Positions 31,026 through 42,780 of a DNA stretch of 64,000 nt are shown piece after piece. The notes below the pieces were generated by a model, which was not told the origin of the DNA, searched no databases, and saw only the letters and a list, made by a program, of their open reading frames with translations. How positions within the stretch are numbered: the stretch's first letter is position 1; each line of letters opens with the position of its first letter. The translations under genes were made by a program, and so were the position numbers. Origin of the DNA: Gigaspora rosea (lineage: Eukaryota; Glomeromycota; Glomeromycetes; Diversisporales; Gigasporaceae); assembly GCA_003550325.1 (NCBI GenBank), contig QKWP01000250.1:113359-177358 (forward strand), in the 5' to 3' direction.

Positions 31026-31952
31026 ATGGTAGCAACAATTGAATACCCAGATATCACTAACCTCAACCTACTTAATATAATGGGAGGAAAGATGATGAAT
31101 AGAACAAACTGGCTTGAATGGAGTAATGAATTTGAAAAGAAAATCCAATCATTTATACCAATTACTCTATTAACATTTGAATTTTACAAAGGAAATTATA
31201 AAACAACAGGATATACCTTAATCGCAGCAGCAGATATAGCAGCCAATAATGATAGAGCATACAACGTATTCTTTATACGACAATTAATTACAAAAGCAAT
31301 AACACAATGCTTTACATATCAAGACGCAATAAGACATATTGACAGATATGTATGTTGGTTTCCAAGAGATTTTAGAGACGGAAACAGAGTACTAGCAAAA
31401 GATTGGAAATCAGACTGGAATCAAAATAATACCACTCCAGTAACAGCATTATTAAACCCAAATAACTTCCCTAAATCACTAGACTATACAATAACTGCAA
31501 CACAAGGAGGAGCTAATGCAAAATCAGGACAAGACATATTCACACATGACTACGATGCTATCGCAAACCCAAGAAGATCTAAACAACTATCATTCAGACT
31601 ATATATGGACAAACTATATATAACAAGCGGAACAGTAAAAGAATTACAAGCCAGCTTCACAACTCTACGATCCTTACCAGATTACAATATTGCAAAAAGA
31701 GAAGATGAAAACTTTATAATAATCTATAACCAACAAAAAGATAACGCTGGATATACACAAGAATACAACCAAGGTTTACAATTACTTTTACAAGGAATGA
31801 TACCTCAACCAGGAGAAAGACACCCAGAAGAAAACTATTGGGCCATGATGAATTTATTTAATAATAACATCAACAATGAAGAAACCTTTTGGAATGCATT
31901 AAAACGCATATACACCTATTATAAAGAAAGTAGCGTAGGAGCAACACTATGA
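31026..31952 (+). CDS. Gag-like (capsid candidate) protein
   Basis: 308 codons, mostly predicted helical, with Trp and aromatic residues spread through it (NWLEWSNEFEKKI; YVCWFPRDFRDGNR). A basic stretch and then zinc-knuckle segments lie immediately downstream. A helical protein followed by CCHC knuckles, retropepsin and RT is the Gag-Pol order of Ty3/Gypsy elements, caulimoviruses and retroviruses. I see no exact match to a known capsid family, so the capsid role rests on order and general character. Part of the fossil block. Confidence 0.5.
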   Translation: MVATIEYPDITNLNLLNIMGGKMMNRTNWLEWSNEFEKKIQSFIPITLLTFEFYKGNYKTTGYTLIAAADIAANNDRAYNVFFIRQLITKAITQCFTYQDAIRHIDRYVCWFPRDFRDGNRVLAKDWKSDWNQNNTTPVTALLNPNNFPKSLDYTITATQGGANAKSGQDIFTHDYDAIANPRRSKQLSFRLYMDKLYITSGTVKELQASFTTLRSLPDYNIAKREDENFIIIYNQQKDNAGYTQEYNQGLQLLLQGMIPQPGERHPEENYWAMMNLFNNNINNEETFWNALKRIYTYYKESSVGATL

Positions 31953-32845
31953 AAACAACAAAAATCTACAGCATACTTCCATAAAAAAAAAATACAATCC
32001 TTAGACAAAAAAACTAGAGGAAAACCAAGAGATTATATTATATTCAACATCTATGACGGAAAATGCTTTTCATATGGAAAGAAAGGCCACTATATAAAAG
32101 ATTGCCCAGACAAAGAAAAATTTAAAGGATTCAACCAATTCTACAAGCAAGGAAAGGGAAAAAGATATGGAAAACCTAAGACTAAGGAAGAAGAATCTAA
32201 ACAAAAATTTACTAAGGCATTTAACCAAAACAAACCAGGCAGACCAAAAAAAGAAAGACCTGAAACTACAACAAGAAATATACCAAAGAAGAAAAAGGAG
32301 ATGCATTTGCAAGAATGATGGCAATAAGAGCTAAAAAATTTAAAAGAGAAAAGAAGCAAGCTATCAAAGAATCCAATAAACAGCAAGAACAAACCACATT
32401 TGAAGGAGGAAGATATCCTAGAAGAAGCTCAACTAAATATTGTGTAAATTGTAGAACAAACTCTCACAATACCGAAGATTGCTACGCTCACAGAAAAGAA
32501 TACAAAGTAGAAGACCCATGATCCATTACGCTCAAAAACAAAGAGGCTGGCAAGACCAAACTCAACAATCAAATTATAGAAACTACAAAAATAATACTTA
32601 CAGAAACAACCCAAGGAAAAATAGACAAATCTACAACGCTGAAGTAATTGATAATAAGGACTTTGACGAATACCAAGGATATCAGAAATATCTCAAAGCC
32701 AAACAAGCCTACCTTGCAAGTACCAATGACTACCATAAAAAAGAAGCATCTAACCTTTAAACAATTCCAGGACATAGTGAAGATGAAGAAGCTCAATATT
32801 TTTAGAAGAGAGCCTTCGTGCTACTCAGGATCAACTCTCTTATAA
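31953..32845 (+). pseudogene. Nucleocapsid-like region with zinc knuckles
   Basis: A Lys-rich region with two CCHC-type knuckle segments: KCFSYGKKGHYIKDCP (about 32063-32110) and YCVNCRTNSHNTEDC (about 32438-32483), the latter fitting C-x2-C-x4-H-x4-C. Zinc knuckles in Gag bind RNA or DNA during packaging. Between and after them the sequence is very basic and low in complexity. Overlapping open frames occur here. Broken in this copy. Confidence 0.6.
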
Positions 32846-32869
32846 CTACACTGGTTGTAGCACAGAGTA

Positions 32870-33599
32870 TAATACCTATTACAAATCTAAGCACAAATAT
32901 ATATGTAATATCGACAAATCATATCAATATAACAAATTATTAAATAAAGAACCTACTCTTCAAAATTACTTATACTCTGCTAATGAATATTTAAAATTAT
33001 ATTTTCCACCACATATACATATCAATAAAAGAAAACCTAAAGGAGCAAAAGGCTTTTACTTTGTAGCATTAGTAAATAACATACCTATAGAATTTAAATT
33101 AGATGAAGGAAGCACCAATACAATTATGGGTATAAACTATGCACAAGCACTAGGAATGCATAATATAATAGAAAAACTAGCAACCGCAGAAGCAGTTGGA
33201 AGCAATGTACAAATACTAGACAAAATGCTAGTTAATCTTAAAATTAATGAATATTATACACCAAATGTAAAAATGAACGTACTAAAGACCCAATCAAAAT
33301 ATATTCTCCTTAGCAACAAAACACAATCAGAACTCGGTATCACCAAAGACTTCAAAAACCAAATAATTAAAATAAACAAAAAACTTGTGTTAAATCAAAG
33401 AACCTTAAATAGTCAAGCAAACGGTTACGGCAACTCATTCTATAGGACTGGAGGGCGTTATAACCTTTCCGGTTATGAAGGAATCCACAGACTGAATGAG
33501 CCCATTTCTCACCGATTTGCCTCTGATCCTCAATATGGTTATCAGAGCAAACAAGAGAAAAAGGCGCCCAATGTTATAAAAACAACCAAACGATCATAA
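32870..33599 (+). pseudogene. Retropepsin-like aspartic protease region
   Basis: The segment FVALVNNIPIEFKLDEGST (about 33060-33115) fits the strand and active-site turn of retroviral-type proteases. NTIMGINYAQALGM follows, and further on come the flap-like and second-lobe strands (VGSNVQILDKMLVNLKINEYY; YILLSNKTQSELGI). Such proteases mature Gag-Pol polyproteins. It lies between the zinc knuckles and the RT, as usual for this kind of element. Broken. Confidence 0.5.
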
Positions 33600-33959
33600 T
33601 TCCAAGAGGAAAAGGGCAATATTTTGAATAAACGGCAAGACGTCTCAAAATATCTACCCTTCGACCCTACACAAGCCAAATACTTTAAAGAACCTTTTCA
33701 AAAGAATTGTGCCACAGACCACTGCAAAGAAATAAATTACAATAATAAATTCACAGAACCAAAATGAGAACCTTATAAGCATTTCAGTCAGGCTCACATT
33801 GACAACGAGGCACTACGTATATTTTATGAGCAATCATGAAAAATAAGCAACGAAAGAAATAAATAGGCCTCACCTGTAATGGAACCTGGCATGAAATAGT
33901 TGAAGCTGTAATTCAAACAAAAGTACCTGATCCAAACGTTCTTACAATATAAAGAACCA

Positions 33960-34819
33960 TTTCAAAAAGAAAATGATATGATGACAAAGTGGATAGCATT
34001 ACACACAAGCAATGCTGATGTGCAAAATGACATTAGAATTATTGAAGGTAATAAATTAGTACAATTAGAAATAGTTATATACGCATCTATGGAATTATTC
34101 ATAAGTGATAAACTCATACAGTCAAATAGCAAAATAAATTGGAAACAGAGCGTATTTCAGAAGAAATACAAAGAGCATATAACATAGGATCCAAATATTA
34201 TGTATTACATATTGGAACATCCAGAGATAGAAACAAGGATGAAGTTAAACAAAACCTCGAGAAAATACTTAAAAGAACAAAGAACACTGATATAGTAATA
34301 TTATTAGAAAATTCAGCGTCTAGTAAATGTCATGGTGCAACTATCCAAGAATTGGATGAGATACGGAGTAGTATACAGAAGGAACTCCGATACAAGAGAG
34401 ATTATCAAAATAACAATAATCCGATGGATAGACTGAAAATATGTTTCGATACTCAATATTATTTTGGAGCAGGAGTTGGAAAAACTCTAGAAGAATATGA
34501 AGAAGTACTTCGCAAATATGGAAATGAAATCAAGTTGTTCCACTTAAATAATGTGACAAAGCAACGCACATTAAGGGACGGCTGCACGATTAAACCAACA
34601 ATATTTAGAAGTGGACAAGATGTGCATGCACATATAATGTATAGACAATTACCACAAAAGATATTTGAAACAATAGTAAAGTATACTAGTAAAGCAGTAG
34701 TCGAAACACCAAGAAAAACAGAATTTGACTTAAAGGAACAAGTCAATAAAATAAAAATATTAAGATATTATGCTAGCGATATGATAATATTGGATAGGGA
34801 ACTAGACAAAACACTATAA
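33960..34819 (+). pseudogene. Endonuclease IV (AP endonuclease)-like protein
   Basis: The main frame (34139-34819) has the order of endonuclease IV: YYVLHIGTSRDRNKDEV (helix after a strand-His), IVILLENSASSKCHGATIQEL (strand with the metal-ligand Glu, like LLENT..), KICFDTQYYFGAGVG (like the C-D-T-x-H-x-F-A-A-G motif), then IKLFHLNNVTKQRTLRDG (like HLND). Endonuclease IV cuts DNA at abasic sites with three zinc ions. An upstream segment (33978-34187) may be its N-terminus. Nfo-like genes occur in some large DNA viruses; I know of none in retroelements. Its position between protease and RT is therefore striking. Confidence 0.65.
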
Positions 34820-34861
34820 CAAAGGTTAAAAGACCTAGATAAATGGGATCCAACGAAAGGA

Positions 34862-36085
34862 ATGAAATATATGCTTATACCACAGGATATCACTATAAGT
34901 GAAGAAACACTAGTAACTGGACCAGTAGGATTTACAGAATCAGTAGCCTACTTAACAGAAACAATGGAAAGACTTACACTAGAAAATCAAGAGAAATATC
35001 ACGATAAGAAACGTGATAAAGAAGCTAAACAAATGCAAACTGAAAAACTTGGACATATACAATATCGAGTTAACCAATTATATAATAAGATAACAGAAAA
35101 AGTACAAAAAACACCTCCAAGAACACCTAAAACACCTAGAACACCTACTTTAGGAGGAATGATGAATAGCATCAAAAGAAACGCAGAAGAAATAAAAGCA
35201 GAAATTGAAAATAATCAATCAGAAGAATTTCTGCGAGATACTGAAGACCTAGCAAGAGATCTTACAGATATCGAAATGAGATTCGATAATGTAAACAATA
35301 TGACAGCTGGAGAAGCTAAAAGATTTGTGGATACCATCAAAGGAATTAAAACAGTACCACAAGAAATATATAATGATCCAAGTATAACAGATAAACAACG
35401 AGTTTATAAGTTTATAAACTACTGGAATGACCAAAATGAAGAAAGTAAAACTTTCTATAAAAATGAAATTGAAGAACAAGAAAGAAAATATCGAGGAAAA
35501 GCTAAAGAAGCACTCGATACATCAACAGAAGAGTTTAGAAAGAAAACAAAACCTGAAAAGATAATAATTACACAACAATTATTAGCAAAGTTTGAAGCAG
35601 ATAAAGATGAAAATATCAGAAGCAAAGCTAATCAAAAGTATATGACCTTCCTAATAGAATGGGCATGAGAAGAAAGCCCTGAATCAATCAAAAAGGAAGT
35701 GATAAATGATCCAAAAACAGGAGCACCTATATTCGAAATAGAAACAGTAGATGAAGAAATTGCAAAACATGTTAAAAACAAGTTTCAACCAATATTATCA
35801 AAAGACAGTGATAATGAAAGTGAACATGAAGATAATTACTATCAAGAACAATATAATGAACAAAATACCAAAATAAATGAAAAGTTTTTAAAAAAGGCAC
35901 AAAAACAAAAAGAGCAAGAAGAACAAGCTAGTACCTCTCAAGTAAAAACAAGAACTGGACAAAGTGATAGTAATATCTCTACGTTAAACTTACCAAGTCC
36001 ATATCAGTTACCAGTTGTATACTCGGACCAATATAGCTCAGATCATATAGATATCACATATAATGACCACAATACCAATACCTAA
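34862..36085 (+). pseudogene. Coiled-coil / Lys-Glu-rich protein
   Basis: Two successive frames (34862-35668 and 35699-36085) are rich in Glu, Lys and Gln with long helical stretches (EQERKYRGKAKEALDTSTEE). A central Pro/Thr tract (TPPRTPKTPRTPT) and an acidic C-terminal part (SDNESEHEDNYYQEQYNEQ) are visible. No enzymatic motif. It could be a structural or assembly protein. Confidence 0.4.
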
Positions 36086-36150
36086 AGTAAATCGATATGA
36101 CTATGAACCTAGACCAAGTCTAATATGAGAAATACCTGATATATCTAAAC

Positions 36151-36388
36151 TATACATGAGGACGAAAGCATTTCGGGTTCTAAAACCTGAAATTAAAATT
36201 TAAAGACGAAATTGTTTTTGACCTATTTTACTTGAAAGACGAAATTATTTGATACTTTTTTTGAATAGACGAAATTATAAAGAACATATCTATATGAATT
36301 TTATTTGCTCTTTCTTATAAAAAATATTAATTTTCTCTAATAAAAATGAATAGACCTTTTTTAAAAATCAATTTTGGTGGCATCACTA
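36151..36388 (+). mobile_element. MITE with AGACGAAATTRT repeats, copy 2, in the virus-like block
   Basis: 238 bp, the inverse copy of 22924-23160, flanked by exact ATCTAAAC at 36143-36150 and 36389-36396. It contains three AGACGAAATT motifs at roughly 30-40 base spacing. The duplication length suggests hAT-type mobilisation, though the ends are only partly inverted. It inserted after the virus-like block was in place. Confidence 0.85.
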
Positions 36389-36419
36389 ATCTAAACCAAT
36401 AGATTACTCAAGTATGAGT

Positions 36420-37353
36420 AATAAAGGGTTACCTGAAATCTAACAAGATGTAGAAATGACTGATGTACAGCTTGATGAACCAGTCGAAATCCAAACACAA
36501 CAAGTAAATCAACCTAAAGAAGGATGGGATCATACGTACAAAATGTAGTAAAATCACCAGTACAAACGCTATTTGGAAAAAAAGAGCATCATCATCTGCA
36601 TTACGAGAAAATGTAATTAAAAATCAAGCAATAAATACGTCTACAAGTAGTGAAGTACCTGAAGAATTCTATATGAAAAGACAAGATTCCTATAATGCTA
36701 GAAATTCTCAATTACCTAAAGTACAATTACCAAAACAATATACACAAAAGGTACAATATGGAGATTTACCACATCAACAAAAACTACAACGATTGTCACC
36801 AGGAACAAAAGCACATTTATTTGGAAATGACGATGATAACAAAAATACAATAAACAAAGGGAAGGTGGTAGATAATGTTGAGGTATTCAATATAGAAATA
36901 CACTCAAAATATCAACCTAGAATAGCGCAAAAAGGAAGAAAATGCACTATTCATGAAGAACTTTCACATATTTCTAATGAAATAAGAAAACATATAATAC
37001 CCAATATTGGTACAGGAAAACCAATATGCACGGACCAACAGTGTAATCTAAATCCTTATATATGGACACCAGTTAAAGTAACTAAAAAAGGCAATTATCT
37101 TATACAAACACCTCTCCACATCGCTCAAAACGGAATAGTGGTACAAAACAGAATAATTAATGATTCAAAGATTTGGATGATTAATTATTCAGATAAAACA
37201 GTAGTAATACCAAAAGGATACCATATCGGCAATATAGAAAAAGTTAAAGAAATATTCGATGCCGATACATCTAAAAAAGATAAAGAATTTCAAGGAGAAA
37301 TGAAAGTCAATGAAAAAGAAAAGACTAAAAAAAAAGACTCGAAATCCTTTTAA
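36420..37353 (+). pseudogene. Pre-RT protein with possible dUTPase-like domain
   Basis: The frame 36673-37353 has a basic, Gln-rich N-terminus. Its C-terminal half reads IWTPVKVTKKGNYLIQTPLH, then GIVVQNRIIND, then INYSDKTVVIPKGYHIGNI. That order of strands (a Pro-rich entry, a central 'G-I-V-V' strand and a final N-x-S-D-x-x-x-x-x-x-G-x-x-I-G strand) resembles trimeric dUTPase or the related strand region found just before RT in some Gypsy-like elements. Catalytic dUTPase motifs are not clear, so enzymatic activity is doubtful. It lies about 100 bases before the RT frame. Confidence 0.4.
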
Positions 37354-37457
37354 AGAATACTATAGTGCAATATAGGAACCTATTATTACCTATATTCCAG
37401 AAATATATCAATATATTCTGGAGAAAACATAAAAAACCTACAACATATAACTAAAAG

Positions 37458-38963
37458 ATGTTTGAACCAATTACGCTCATGCTTAATTGTGATGAAAAGG
37501 ATATACCTTTCAGAGATAAAGCGAGAATGCCAAGACAGTACTCTGAAGATAAAATTGAACAAGCTAATAAACTCTTTGATGATCTTAGAAGACAAGAGTT
37601 TATAAGACCATCTAAAGCAGTATGGGTCTCACCATTAGTGATTATACAAAAGAAAGATGAATCATACCATGTAGCAGTTGACTATACTAAACTAAATAAG
37701 TACTTAGAAGATGATCCATATGAAATTCCTAATATAATTAGAATGTTACAACAATTAGCCCAGCACAAGATATTCTTTACATTAGATTTTACTGCGGCTT
37801 ATTATCAATTTACATTAAGAGAAAAAGATAAGCCTAAAACTACCGTTTTTTTTCCCGGCAAAGGAAAATTTGAATGGAATGTTCTACCTATAGGATTGAA
37901 GACAGCACCAGCATATATGATGAGATATATGTATGAATTATTTAGAGATTTTTCGTTTGTATATGTATATATGGATGATTTAACGATTGCTAGTGATAAT
38001 TTTGATGAACATATTCGACATATCAAAATGGTATTTGATCGCATAGAAAAAGAGGGCATAAGTCTGAAACCAGACAAATGCGAATTCATGGTAACAAAAA
38101 CATTAATTCTAAACCACTTAGTAGAATTCGGAAAAATGCATCCTAACCAAGTTAAAATTAAAGAAGCTAAGAAATTAAAGCCACCCACTGACATAAATGG
38201 AGTAAGAAGATTTACTGGATTTATGGACTATTTTAGGCAATATATTCAGAACTTTGCACAAATAGCTCAACCGATATATAACTTGTTAAAGAAGAATGTT
38301 CAATTTGAATGAACTAAAGAATGTCAAGACCGTTTGACCTGCTAATTAAAAAAGTAACAAACGCTATAGCTTTAACCTACCCAAAGAAAGGTTATTAGCT
38401 GATTCTAGAGACTGACGCATCAAATAATGGAATTGGCGCAGTTTTAAAACAAGTCAATCCCGATTTAGCTCATTATAAAACTAGAGAAGCACGAACTAAA
38501 GGAGCTGAATATGAACCTACTAAATCTGAAGAAGAGATCATCGAATTTGGATCAAAATCCCTCACGCCTATGGGGCTCAACTCAGAAAGAACTGTATGCG
38601 ATATACTATTATCTTACTAATTGGCAATATTATATTGGAAATAAACCCATAATAGTATGTACTGACAATACAAGAATATCTGACACAACTGGAAAAATGA
38701 TACGAAATGATACCATGCAAAAATGGATAATCAAACTCCAAGACTTTCACTGGACTGTAGAAAGAATTCCAGGAAAGGATAATCATATAGCAGATTGGCT
38801 CAGTAGACAAATGAGTACCAATAAAAATGGAGAACAGATTGTAACGCTAAAAATAGGTATAAAAGATAATGGAAAAGAAGTACCTGAAAAGGTTAAGACC
38901 GGAAATTCAGCTATAAAACTGCCAAAAGCTCGCATGGCTCAAACACTGATAACCGCTAATTAA
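37458..38963 (+). pseudogene. Reverse transcriptase and RNase H
   Basis: RT segments in order: IRPSKAVWVSPLVIIQKKD (fingers), YHVAVDYTKLNKYL, FFTLDFTAAYYQFTL (first catalytic Asp), FEWNVLPIGLKTAPAYMMR, VYVYMDDLTIAS (the YMDD-type catalytic box, about 37953-37988), ISLKPDKCEF, then the connection RRFTGFMDYFRQYIQNFA. RNase H segments follow: ETDASNNGIGAVL (about 38408), ELYAIYYYLTNWQYYIG, VCTDNTRI and DNHIADWLSRQ. This is the layout of Ty3/Gypsy and caulimovirus-type RTs, which copy RNA to DNA and remove the template. No retroviral integrase follows; a DDE transposase does. Fossil; broken, few interruptions. Confidence 0.85.
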
Positions 38964-38974
38964 GCTTAAATAAA

Positions 38975-39990
38975 ATGAAAAAACAAGTACCACCATATTA
39001 CCGATTAAAGAAAATTTTTGAAGAAAAGGAAGAGTGTTTAACCTATCTTAAAGAAAAACTGATCATACCATATAAATTAGTATGTATCGGATGCGGAAGA
39101 GATATGAAGATTAAGAATGAACTATTTGAATGCCCAAATAGGAATTGTCGAAAGAAAGTATCAATCTACAATGGAACAAAGCTCAAGAAAAGCAGATTGC
39201 CATGTAACAAACTCCTTGAACTAGGATATTTATGGCTTATCAAGATGAGTCATAGATTGATAGTCAAGTTCACAGGACTTGCTGAAACAACTATCACGCG
39301 ATGGACACGCGTATATAGAAAAATGATTACACAAGAAATTAAAGAAATGGATACCAAAATAGGAGGTCCCGATATCATAGTTGAGATAGACGAATCCCTA
39401 TTTTGGAAGACAAAAGAAAATGAAACCGTATGGGTATTCAGAGGAAAAGAAAGAACTCTACAAAAGAAGATATTCGCGACAATCATAAACGATTGATCGC
39501 AGGAAACTTTACTTTACTATATCTGGAAGTATATCCACCCCGGATCTATAATATATTCAGACACGTGGAAAGGATATACCAACATCTATGAAAGATTAGG
39601 AATGCAACACCATACTGTCAATCACAGACATGGGTTCAGTGCGTGGGAATATGATGAGATAACAAACGATATCAAAGTCTATCACACCAATGGCATTGAA
39701 GCCACATAGCATGTGTTAAAGGACGCAATTCCAGTAAGAAATAGAAAGAAGGAAAATCTACCATTTTACTTATCTGAATTCATATGGAGGAGACAGATAA
39801 AAGAATTTGGAATAGATCTGTGGGAAGCGCTGATCGAGTGCATGCGTGATAGCAACACACTTCTTGATAAGGAAACAATAGAAGAAAATGTTACTGAAGA
39901 TTTGTAAGCGGGAATGCAAATCTTAGATAAGAAGCTTCTATTTAAGACACTTGATTTAAACTTCAAGGGATATCCAGAACATATCGGATA
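38975..39990 (+). pseudogene. IS1595/Merlin-type (ISXO2-like) DDE transposase
   Basis: The N-terminal zinc ribbon (CIGCGRDMKIKNELFECPNR, then NCRKK) and a helix-turn-helix-like part (TGLAETTITRWTRVYRKM) precede the DDE core: IIVEIDESLFWKTK, then ENETVWVFRGKER (about 39368-39450), SIIYSDTWKGYTNIYERLG (about 39547-39600, second Asp) and the HTNGIEAT...HVLKDAI segment (about 39688-39730, Glu). The spacing matches IS1595/Merlin transposases, which move DNA by cut and paste with 8- to 9-bp duplications. It begins 12 bases after the RNase H frame on the same strand, where a retroelement would have its integrase. No Merlin-type TIRs were seen close around it, so it does not look like an independent insertion. 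Part of the fossil block; broken. Confidence 0.8.
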
Positions 39991-40075
39991 AACCTAGAGA
40001 ACCCTCAAAACAAGAAGACAAAGAAAAAAAGAAATAATCTACCCAACCTTACTTACTATTAAAGAAATAAAGAAA

Positions 40076-40924
40076 ATGTCCAACAACAACGGAAACAACA
40101 ACCAATTTAACACTAAAGAATTCAATGGATGGACTCAACGAGGACCCAACTATTGCCAAGACTGCGATAGCCACGTTAGGGATCCTGAGATCCATGAATG
40201 CAGACCAATTATTGGGAGACAAACAGTACCCCGCATCACCAGGGCAAATCCCATTAACCATAGAACTCCAATCGTTTACTTTGGGAATTGTGATAAGTGC
40301 AGATTCAAGACTGATCTCCGAAAACATAACTGCACTAAAAAGAAACCTATTAAAGAAATTACCTGCGGCGTCTGCGGCAAAAAAGGACATCTCATTAGGA
40401 AATGCCCTCAAAACCAATGTTGGATCTGTAAAGAATTCAGATACAGGAAGACTGAGTGCCCTCAGTATTACGCTGATAACAGACCCAAAACTATTCTCAG
40501 AAGAAGTATACCTAACCCAAGTAATGAGGAAGCATCTACGGCAGGACCCTCTAGAACTATTGAAGGACAAACATGCAACCTCTGCAACAGTAACCATAAC
40601 GGGAGAACATGTGACTTCGCGGAAGCATTAGCAACATTTGACAAAAGTCAATGTGCATGCGAATATACTAACAAAAATGATGTTTACCATTGTAGTGAAT
40701 GCCATAGAACCCTAGTGGGACAAGCAAGCCTTTATTTACTAAACGGCTATTATCAAGACATTGAACAAAGGGCTAAACCAAGTCATCATAATAAAAAATA
40801 CTTTGACAAAACTCTTGTGTGCGAAATATGTTATAGGAATTATACTGAGAAACTACCTATCACAGACAAAAAAAGTACTCAGTATGTAAAAGGAATTGGG
40901 AAAAATCAACTAGTAGAATGCTAA
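40076..40924 (+). pseudogene. Multi-zinc-finger protein with two CCHC knuckles
   Basis: An Asn-rich start (MSNNNGNNNQF) leads into several Cys/His pairs (YCQDCDSHVRDPEIHEC; CDKCRFKTDLRKHNC). Two adjoining zinc knuckles follow (CGVCGKKGHLIRKC and CWICKEFRYRKTEC), then a Cys-rich ribbon (YHCSECHRTLVG; CEICYRNYTEK). It is probably a nucleic-acid-binding protein. A second open frame overlaps on the same strand (40125-40631), but the zinc-finger frame is the convincing one. The downstream frame (41042) seems to continue the same protein family. Confidence 0.6.
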
Positions 40925-41698
40925 CTTTGCAAGAAGCAAGGCTGGAAGAAGCATTTTAAATGCGACTCTTTCCAATATCACTTTTGCACGTATGAAGAAA
41001 AGATAGGGTATAATATCCATTATCTTTATGGATTCCAACCTATGGATACCAGGATGTATCAGTATGTCCAAACCACTACTAGAAACATATACCATAAAGA
41101 TATACGCATAAACGAATCAATGATCATAAGAATTGTACAACATCTCAAAGATACACCAGTAACTAGGTGGAATGAAGCATTGATTCTAAGAAGGTTAAGA
41201 ATAGCCACAAGAGAAATGTTAACAGATGTATACAATCATCACCCCAGAAATGCACATTTCGACAATTGGGAAAATATAGATACAACGTATGATGTCGGAA
41301 TAAATACCCCACAAGAAGCCAATGACCATATGGCAAGAAGGCGAAATGGAAATGTCGTACTTTGTGAAATCTGTCTTATGCCAAAAGGACCTGACCACCT
41401 TTTAGCAGGGTTATGCTGCGAATGCTTCTTAGAACAAAAACAAACCCGCAAACCATATCAAGATTACAAAGCAGAAAAAAGAATCGAAGAATGGGAAAAA
41501 GAAAATATATATCGACTGTATCGATTCTATGAGGGATATGGCATAATGCCAATAGGATGCAATAACTGTGTTATTTTACAAGGAAAAATAATAGAAACCG
41601 ATATTTGGAATAGGCAAAAAGAAGTTCAACTACCAAATGTAGATATAACAATTCCTTGTAAAAAATGCAAAGAAAGAAGCATAAAAGAAGCTTCATGA
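40925..41698 (+). pseudogene. Zinc-binding protein region
   Basis: The frame 41042-41698 carries CEICLMPKGPDHLLAGLCCEC (about 41367-41430), then CNNC and CKKC near the end. The N-terminal part is helical and charged. It follows the zinc-finger protein at 40076 without a gap and may be one protein with it. No catalytic motif. Confidence 0.45.
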
Positions 41699-41853
41699 TT
41701 TAGGAAAGGAAAGAAAGCTACTGTTGATAGTGAAACTTCAACAATAGTAGAAGAAGCAGGACCCAGTAAATTGCCTCTTCTCTCCCTTCCATTAACATAG
41801 AATTAGCAGAAACACCACATAACCTAACACCTACTCAACCAGAATTAAGATCA

Positions 41854-42348
41854 ATGAGTAAAATTTCAGAAATAACTAAAGAGGAATCTACAGAAGTAAT
41901 TTTAGACTCTGAAAGGTTACAACCATTTGAACCTCTATTACCGCCACAAGAAGAAATAGAAGAAATAACTTATGAATCTTCAAGGAGTTTAGAAGAAAGG
42001 TTCAATAAACTCGAACAAATCTTTAGAAGATTAAGCCTGCCAATAGCCGGAACCAACTTAATTAATATACAATCATTAACAAAAAGAATCCAAATGATGG
42101 ACAACCGCATAATAGACCTCCAATTGGGAATGGATGATTTAAAAGAAGAAAATCACGAACTAAAAAGAAAAATCAAACAATTGGAAGACGAAGCCATGGA
42201 AGATAAAGTAGCAAATTATAATTTCACTATGCGAAAGAAGAGAACTGCTGATAGGCAACTTGACTACGCATTTTTAAGAGTACCATTTGATAACCCTCAA
42301 ATGCCAGAAGCATTAAGAAATGTGGCAGAAATGGACATATTCTCATGA
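41854..42348 (+). pseudogene. Coiled-coil protein
   Basis: A 164-codon frame with an acidic N-terminus and a long heptad-like helix (LQLGMDDLKEENHELKRKIK). The layout of a central coiled coil with a basic C-terminus recalls the small virion-associated and movement-linked proteins of pararetroviruses, but no sequence match is claimed. Confidence 0.45.
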
Positions 42349-42429
42349 CAAAACTATGCTACTTAAAGAGAATTAGTGCGAGAAGAAAGATCATCTGATG
42401 GAGATGATGAAACAGGGGATGAACAAGAT

Positions 42430-42780
42430 ATGATTATCGAAGATTGACTATCACAGATAAACTTAAATCTTATTTATTTATTTATTTCATACTTTATACT
42501 TTATATATATTTTTTTAATATTAGCCTGGTGATCATGCCATTTTTTATTCATAATAGTAGGTTAGTTACATTATCAAATGCTATTACTACCCCCGGCTTC
42601 ATCTAGCCTTATATCTAAAAAACAGCACGACCGGTTACTTAAAAGCACCTGTCTGTGACCTGCCAGAGTAGAATTAGCTTCACTATTGCCGAGATCTTTT
42701 CAAACCCTTCTATTGCTAGATCATTAGCTAAGTTCCACGACTCGACATGTCCAGCTTTTTCCTTATAAACTTCTTCCACC
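42430..42780. other. Non-coding stretch
   Basis: No gene recognised between the coiled-coil frame and the 42781 insertion; TTTA-rich near 42470. It may be an untranslated region of the virus-like block. Confidence 0.35.

Noticed and set aside
40049-40597. 182-codon minus-strand frame
   Set aside because: It is a shadow of the plus-strand zinc-finger protein, whose Cys/His spacing is clearly meaningful.
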